DNA from: a virus
DNA length: 64,000 nucleotides
IMG/VR virus record: IMGVR_UViG_3300044716_000973
Span: 1-64,000 of that record
Reading direction: 5' to 3' (one strand)
The position numbers and the translations under genes were made by a program. The notes beneath the pieces are model-generated. The model worked only from the letters and a program-made list of their open reading frames with translations. It ran no database searches and had not been told where the DNA came from. Of the stretch, positions 58,928-64,000 are shown in pieces (the first letter of the stretch is position 1; every line of letters starts with the position of its first letter).

Positions 58928-60963
58928 AACGGTCTCAGATCAATCTGTCCTGGAAAGAATGGCGAATTATTCAATACTTTTGCAGCGGTCTTGTTCTGTT
59001 CTTCTGCATGTACTTTGTAGTCGTTGATTGGATTCAAATCATTATAGTTAACTACAATATCTGTTACGCATACAACCTTGTTCGGATCTGCTCGTTCAAT
59101 TAGATAATAGAACAATGAAGTATCACCACCTGCTCTTGGCCATTTTCCATCAATCTGTAAATCTTCTTTCGTCAAGTTTTTAACTAGCGAAGATTTAAAC
59201 GTACGCAGATGCGTGTACGGCATGTTCCAATTAAATCTGTACGAACGATAGAATTTGTTTGCCTTAATTTCAGGTGGATATTCCTGAGCAATCAATGGAA
59301 TGTTATCGGCCATAGACCAACATGATCCGTATGTAAACTCTGCACCTTCATGATAGAGGTTATTGTACATGTGAAAGATAGTCGGATCGTTGACAAGTGA
59401 ATCATCACCATCAAGAAGCATGATATACTGTTCTGTTATCAATTGCTTGATCGTATCATAGTGATTTGCAACAGCGCCAAGATTCTCTTCATTTTGTAAA
59501 ACAGTAAAGTGCCAACGTTGCGATGGTGTAAGCGAGTTGATGGTTTCCTTGGCGACCTTCACTGTATTATCTGTTGAGTAATCATCAATAATATACATGT
59601 GATAGTCAGTATAGTCTTGTGCGGCTACAGATCGAATACACCTTTCGATGTATGCTTCAGCATTATATACAGGTGTAATAATAGCTATAGATTTTTCATC
59701 TGAGATCTTAACTGGTTGGAGTTCCTCTGCATTCAAGAACCGACGGTTGAATACTTTACGAACCTTATGGTTAATCTTTGTAACCTTACGATACTCATCA
59801 ACAGGTAAGTATTCACCAAGTTTCTTATACAGATGTTGCTTCCATTGAAGAGCAACCGTATCCCAAGTACAAATATCTTTCACCTGGTTGCAAGCATACA
59901 TCTTCTGCTGGCGCAGATAAGGATTATTATATGCTTCTACGACTTTGTCAACAAATAAATTCACCTGATGTTCTTGGTTCAGCCAGTGCATTGCCCAGTT
60001 TGGTTCAACAGGATACTTAATCTTCCATGATGCTAGATCGATTGCTGTCTCTTCGAGGGCACCAAACTGACATGTAATGAGTGGCACATTATGAGCCAAT
60101 GCTTCAAGAGTTGAGATACCGAATGTCTCTGGAAAACCTACAGGGTAAATCATATAGGAAGCTTTGCGTAGGATATCAGAGATCTCTTGCTGAGTAATTA
60201 CTCCGGTGAACTCAATGCTGTGCCCATGATGCAGCATAAGTTCAGTCCAGTCCTTCTGCTGCTGGTCTGGTTCTGCCGCTTCACGGAACTTATAGTAGCC
60301 ACCGACGATCTTAAGTTTTGCATCTGGAATACGGCGCTTCACCTCTGGCCAGATCTGTTTGACAAGAGGTATCATTCCCTTGGTCACAGATGCATTGAAG
60401 ACAAAAAGGTTCGGATCTTTCTCACGAATATCAATCCAACCTGGATTCATATTGCCAATACCGTTACGAGTCAGGAAGATGTGATTCTTTAGAACATCAT
60501 AGTTACGACGGAATCCATGATCGCAATGAGTGACATAACCTGTATGCCAGTCAGAGAGTGTAAAGATCTCTTGGAGCTTGCCAATGTTAATGAGATACTC
60601 GATCTGATCGTCGCCCTCACAGAAGGTATCATGCATCCAAAGACAAACGTGTTTAGAATTGGCTATAATTGGCCAGTCTTCTGCAATGGGTTTTACGGAC
60701 CGAGATACGATACAGACATCATATGTTTTACGGTTTGACTTGGGTCCATCGCCAGCTACAGGGCGATAATTAACACCATTATACAATCCCCCGCGCGAGT
60801 CATCCGAAACACAATCATTAAAGACTGTAACATCAAAGCCTATTTTGGCAAGTTCTTCTGACATGCGAATCACGGCCGATTCAGATCCTCCAAGTCCTCT
60901 CTTTGAGAGAGTGGATCCGTCATAGGTCAGGCCGAGTGTATCTATAAAAGCAATCTTCATCAT
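58924..60963 (-). CDS. Two-domain glycosyltransferase, GT4 + GT2 fusion (679 aa)
   Basis: Residues 1 to about 370 are a GT-B (GT4-type) enzyme: RGLGGSESAVIRMSEELAKI, VFNASVTKGMIPLVKQIWPE, and FPETFGISTLEALAHNVPLI (E-x7-E). A linker leads to a GT-A (GT2-type) domain at about 425-650: IAIITPVYNAEAYIERCIRS, MYIIDDYSTDNTV, and MLLDGDDSL as the D-x-D motif. Such fusions can add two sugars in sequence. Its place inside the fibre cluster suggests fibre glycosylation. The start is ATG 60963 or 60960. Confidence 0.87.
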   Translation of the reverse strand: MMKIAFIDTLGLTYDGSTLSKRGLGGSESAVIRMSEELAKIGFDVTVFNDCVSDDSRGGLYNGVNYRPVAGDGPKSNRKTYDVCIVSRSVKPIAEDWPIIANSKHVCLWMHDTFCEGDDQIEYLINIGKLQEIFTLSDWHTGYVTHCDHGFRRNYDVLKNHIFLTRNGIGNMNPGWIDIREKDPNLFVFNASVTKGMIPLVKQIWPEVKRRIPDAKLKIVGGYYKFREAAEPDQQQKDWTELMLHHGHSIEFTGVITQQEISDILRKASYMIYPVGFPETFGISTLEALAHNVPLITCQFGALEETAIDLASWKIKYPVEPNWAMHWLNQEHQVNLFVDKVVEAYNNPYLRQQKMYACNQVKDICTWDTVALQWKQHLYKKLGEYLPVDEYRKVTKINHKVRKVFNRRFLNAEELQPVKISDEKSIAIITPVYNAEAYIERCIRSVAAQDYTDYHMYIIDDYSTDNTVKVAKETINSLTPSQRWHFTVLQNEENLGAVANHYDTIKQLITEQYIMLLDGDDSLVNDPTIFHMYNNLYHEGAEFTYGSCWSMADNIPLIAQEYPPEIKANKFYRSYRFNWNMPYTHLRTFKSSLVKNLTKEDLQIDGKWPRAGGDTSLFYYLIERADPNKVVCVTDIVVNYNDLNPINDYKVHAEEQNKTAAKVLNNSPFFPGQIDLRPL

Positions 60964-60971
60964 AGTTCCAT

Positions 60972-60979
60972 TATAAATA
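60972..60979 (+). promoter_or_regulatory. Late promoter TATAAATA for the last fibre gene
   Basis: Perfect T4-type late box on the plus strand, 65 bases upstream of the 61044 start and directly beside the divergent glycosyltransferase gene. Transcription on this strand would start near 60985. Confidence 0.72.
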
Positions 60980-61043
60980 AAAACAATAATACTGTCAACT
61001 AAATAGTTGGCTTACAAGATATATATCTGCTTTGGGGAGCCAT

Positions 61044-64000
61044 ATGGCAAACAATAAGATTCAATTTAAGCGTACGACTATTTCTGGCCGTACACCAAAC
61101 ACCACGAACTCTGGCAACACATCTTATATTGATGCTGGCGAGTTTGCAGTTAATCTTACTGACCATAAAGTCTACTCCTCAAACGGATCTGTTGCATTTG
61201 AAGTTGGTGCAAATCTAGCCTCGTTGAATGTTGGTGGTAATGTTACAATTGGTGGTAACCTGAGTGTAACTGGTACAACAATCAGTATCTCAGGCAATAA
61301 CCTGTCTATTACTGACAATATGCTTTATATGAACCAAGGCATTCTTGCTACGGTTACGAATGCTACTGGTAATGGCTCTACTGTTACGTTTGTTGCAAAC
61401 AACAACTTCTCTGCAGGATGGGACGTATTTGTTTCTGGCATTTCGCCAAGTTCTTTTAACGGAACTTACAACAATATTCTATTTGCTAATGCTACTCACT
61501 TTACTGTTTCAAATACAAACGTAGATTCATACAGTTCAGGTGGTTCTGCTCGTGGTAAGACCGACTCGAATCCTGATATTGGTTTCTCGGCAGGATATAA
61601 CGACGGAACATATCATCATACCGGATTCTTTCGTGATGCAACTGATGGTCGATACAAAGTCTTTGATAGCTATCTTCCAGAGCCAGACACTTCACCATTC
61701 ATTGATACAGCAAATGCTAGCTTTAAGATTGCCGATTTCCAGGCAAATACTCTTTATGCAAATTCAATTTATGCCAATGGATCTCTAGGTACTGCAGGCC
61801 AAGCGCTTGTTTCAGACGGAACTTCAGTATACTGGTCAAACAATCCAGGTTATACTGGTTCGACAGGAGCTACTGGAGCACAAGGTGCTCAGGGTGCACA
61901 AGGACCAGCAGGAGCTCAGGGACCAACCGGCGCACAAGGTCCTACTGGAGCACAAGGCGCTCAGGGTGCACAAGGTGCTATAGGTTTTACCGGTTCTGCT
62001 TCTACAGTCGCTGGTCCAACAGGTCCACAAGGAATAACTGGTCCACAAGGTGCAACTGGACCACAAGGACCTCAGGGCGTTATTGGTTTCACTGGTTCTG
62101 CTCTTATGGGAGCAATCAACTATGTTCAAAACACAGCTCCAAAAGCTTTTGCAAATACAACTGATTCATTCCCAAAAGCACTTGTATCTGTCACTATCAC
62201 AACCAGTGGTGCACCGGTACAAATTGGTGCATACGGAGATGCAGAAAACAAATCAGTTGGTGGATGGGGCAAATTGCAACTCTATCGCGGATCAACACCT
62301 ATTAGTGGTAACGTTCACTATGAAGGATCAGCCGGAAGCGAAAACAGTCCATTTGCATTTACACATATCGACAATCCTGCCGCTGGAACGTATACCTATT
62401 ATCTCTATTGTACAGAAATAGCCGGTGGTAATACACATTTTGGTGAAACATCTGGTCCTGTTCTGAATGCTATCGAACTTCAGAACGTTAAAGGTGCACA
62501 AGGACCTACAGGCACACAAGGTCCTACTGGTCCACAGGGTGCAACTGGTCCTCAAGGTGTGCAGGGTGTAACTGGTGATCAAGGTCCTACAGGTACTCAA
62601 GGACCTACCGGACCACAGGGAGCAATTGGCTTCACTGGATCTGCTGGTAATACTGGTGCACAGGGCCCACAAGGAGCTACTGGTGCTCAAGGACCTCAAG
62701 GACTTACTGGCCCACAAGGAGCAACTGGTGATCAAGGTCCTCAGGGAGCGACTGGACCACAAGGTGCTCAAGGACTTACTGGCCCACAAGGTGCCACTGG
62801 TCCTCAAGGAGCACAAGGAGTTACCGGTGCTCAAGGTGCGCAGGGTCCTGCGGGAGCACAAGGTCCACAGGGCGCAACAGGTCCACAGGGTGTAATAGGA
62901 CCAATGGGACCAACCGGACCGCAAGGTGCTACTGGTCCACAAGGAGCTACAGGTCCACAGGGAGCGATTGGCTTCACTGGATCTGCTGGTATTCCTGGTG
63001 CACAGGGACCTCAAGGTGCTACTGGTCCACAAGGACCTACTGGTCCACAGGGTGCTCAAGGTCCAATTGGTTATACCGGATCGTGGGGTGGAACTGCTCA
63101 AGCTAATGTGAATATGAATGGTTATAGCATTACAAATGCTAATACCATTGTTGCAACAAGCACATCAATTATGGGAGCGCACCGCAAATATTATCTTGGA
63201 GCATTGGGTGCTGCTGGTACACAAGCTAGACGCCATGAAATTGCCAGACTTTATATTGATTTTAATGACTGGCATGGGGCTGGTACTACATTTGTAGAAA
63301 TCCACAATAACTACTATTACGGCGGTGATTATCAGCGCTGGTCAATTTCCTATGATTATAATAACGTACACTGTTATCTTATAGCAGGTGCATCTCCTCG
63401 CGGAAGACATGCACAGGTTGCTTGCAGTTCTCCAGTTCAAGTGTCTGGTGATTTTTATTATATTTCTGTTTATGTTGATGTGATGTATTACACTACATAC
63501 CAAACTTATATTGAAACCAGCTGGCCAGAAGTTACTTCTCATGGTGCACATGGCGGTAACATACTTGTATATCAATCACCATCTGCAACAAACATTTCTG
63601 ATTTTACAGCTCCTACAATTGTTTACACAAACAATTCTTTGCAAAGTGGGGCAGATGTTCGTGCGCCTGTTTTCTATGATAGCGATGACACTGCTTATTA
63701 CTCTAATATGGCGGGTGGTTCAAATCTTTATACTACAAAATTCAACACTGCAACTAACGGAGCAGCTGGACGTACAGTAGTTATTAAAGACGCGACACAA
63801 AGCGAGATACTTTTTGGAAATTATCCAGGAGGTTGGACATCTGCGCTTCAAATTCAAAACAATGATAACTCTGACTTTGTTTGGATTAGTCCGTTAGATG
63901 TTAACAACAATGCTAGAATTAGAACTGGTGGCTGTGGCCTTGATTTCTATACAGATGGTACCAACGATACCGGAACGTATTCGTTATTTGTTGGAAGCGG
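61044..64000 (+). CDS. Large collagen-like tail fibre protein (3' end beyond the window, at least 985 aa)
   Basis: ATG 61044 behind GGGGAG. The N-terminus [20 protein letters not shown] resembles the 56728 fibre. Conserved block [30 protein letters not shown] at about 170-215. Two collagen-like Gly-X-Y stretches (about 272-355 and 485-685, mostly GAQ, GPQ, GAT and GPT) flank a compact beta domain (about 360-480). Then comes a beta-rich tip containing [20 protein letters not shown], a motif typical of cyanophage-like fibre tips. It is open to the window end. Likely a receptor-binding long fibre. Confidence 0.85.
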   Translation, partial: MANNKIQFKRTTISGRTPNTTNSGNTSYIDAGEFAVNLTDHKVYSSNGSVAFEVGANLASLNVGGNVTIGGNLSVTGTTISISGNNLSITDNMLYMNQGILATVTNATGNGSTVTFVANNNFSAGWDVFVSGISPSSFNGTYNNILFANATHFTVSNTNVDSYSSGGSARGKTDSNPDIGFSAGYNDGTYHHTGFFRDATDGRYKVFDSYLPEPDTSPFIDTANASFKIADFQANTLYANSIYANGSLGTAGQALVSDGTSVYWSNNPGYTGSTGATGAQGAQGAQGPAGAQGPTGAQGPTGAQGAQGAQGAIGFTGSASTVAGPTGPQGITGPQGATGPQGPQGVIGFTGSALMGAINYVQNTAPKAFANTTDSFPKALVSVTITTSGAPVQIGAYGDAENKSVGGWGKLQLYRGSTPISGNVHYEGSAGSENSPFAFTHIDNPAAGTYTYYLYCTEIAGGNTHFGETSGPVLNAIELQNVKGAQGPTGTQGPTGPQGATGPQGVQGVTGDQGPTGTQGPTGPQGAIGFTGSAGNTGAQGPQGATGAQGPQGLTGPQGATGDQGPQGATGPQGAQGLTGPQGATGPQGAQGVTGAQGAQGPAGAQGPQGATGPQGVIGPMGPTGPQGATGPQGATGPQGAIGFTGSAGIPGAQGPQGATGPQGPTGPQGAQGPIGYTGSWGGTAQANVNMNGYSITNANTIVATSTSIMGAHRKYYLGALGAAGTQARRHEIARLYIDFNDWHGAGTTFVEIHNNYYYGGDYQRWSISYDYNNVHCYLIAGASPRGRHAQVACSSPVQVSGDFYYISVYVDVMYYTTYQTYIETSWPEVTSHGAHGGNILVYQSPSATNISDFTAPTIVYTNNSLQSGADVRAPVFYDSDDTAYYSNMAGGSNLYTTKFNTATNGAAGRTVVIKDATQSEILFGNYPGGWTSALQIQNNDNSDFVWISPLDVNNNARIRTGGCGLDFYTDGTNDTGTYSLFVGS

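Noticed and set aside
62328-63101. Minus-strand and other-frame open frames across the collagen-like regions (also 54723-55446)
   Set aside because: They are Ser/Trp/Arg- or Leu-rich repeats caused by the Gly-X-Y codon pattern of the real fibre genes.

Overview
The window is part of the genome of a large, contractile-tailed T4-superfamily bacteriophage. The evidence is a dense tail and baseplate set (relatives of gp2, gp4, gp5, gp6, gp7, gp8, gp25, gp26, gp27, gp48, gp51, gp53 and gp54), the replication and late-transcription set gp32-gp59-gp33, RNase H, and T4-type late promoter boxes (TATAAATA). The auxiliary genes (ThyX, class I ribonucleotide reductase, AdoMet-decarboxylase-like protein, PhoH, 2-oxoglutarate oxygenase) resemble those of cyanophage-like members of the superfamily. 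A circularly permuted, two-piece tmRNA of alphaproteobacterial type points to an alphaproteobacterial host. A Rhizobium/Sinorhizobium-type T4-like phage is my best guess, but this cannot be settled from the sequence alone. By eye the DNA is moderately AT-rich.

Layout. 1-9.7 kb (+): nucleotide metabolism (end of thyX, nrdA, nrdB, glutaredoxin) with small genes between, then a sugar block (HAD phosphatase, GT4 glycosyltransferase, heptose-7-phosphate kinase, GmhA isomerase). 9.7-14.9 kb (+): conserved phage genes, RNase H, PhoH, a PD-(D/E)XK nuclease and a prolyl-hydroxylase-like oxygenase, closed by a terminator. 15.0-18.7 kb (+): small accessory genes behind repeated sigma70-type promoters, including two exported proteins, one of them a staphylococcal-type nuclease. 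18.7-19.4 kb: permuted tmRNA, then a second promoter and a non-coding stretch full of hairpins. 19.4-22.7 kb (+): SleB-like cell-wall hydrolase, gp33, gp59, a methyltransferase and gp32, then a terminator.

22.7-29.1 kb is on the minus strand: gp4, gp2-like, gp54-like, gp26, gp51-like, and two large tail proteins carrying peptidoglycan hydrolase domains. A 12-bp palindrome that reads TATAAATA on both strands separates this block from the plus-strand block at 29.1-58.4 kb: gp48, gp53, gp27, gp5, an unknown, gp25, gp6, gp7-like, gp8 and several long repeat-rich or collagen-like fibre and adhesin proteins. Two glycosyltransferase genes (58.3-61.0 kb, minus) are inserted among the fibre genes. A last collagen-like fibre gene runs off the right end.

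Together the genes supply dNTPs, the single-stranded DNA handling and late-transcription machinery, and a complete baseplate with fibres. The most unusual features are the permuted phage tmRNA, the neighbouring structured RNA candidate, a probable -1 frameshift joining gp26 to the gp51-like protein, the move of lytic domains from gp5 into two tail proteins that share a C-terminal module, and a possible link between a prolyl hydroxylase and the collagen-like fibres. No tRNA genes, insertion sequences or CRISPR arrays were recognised.
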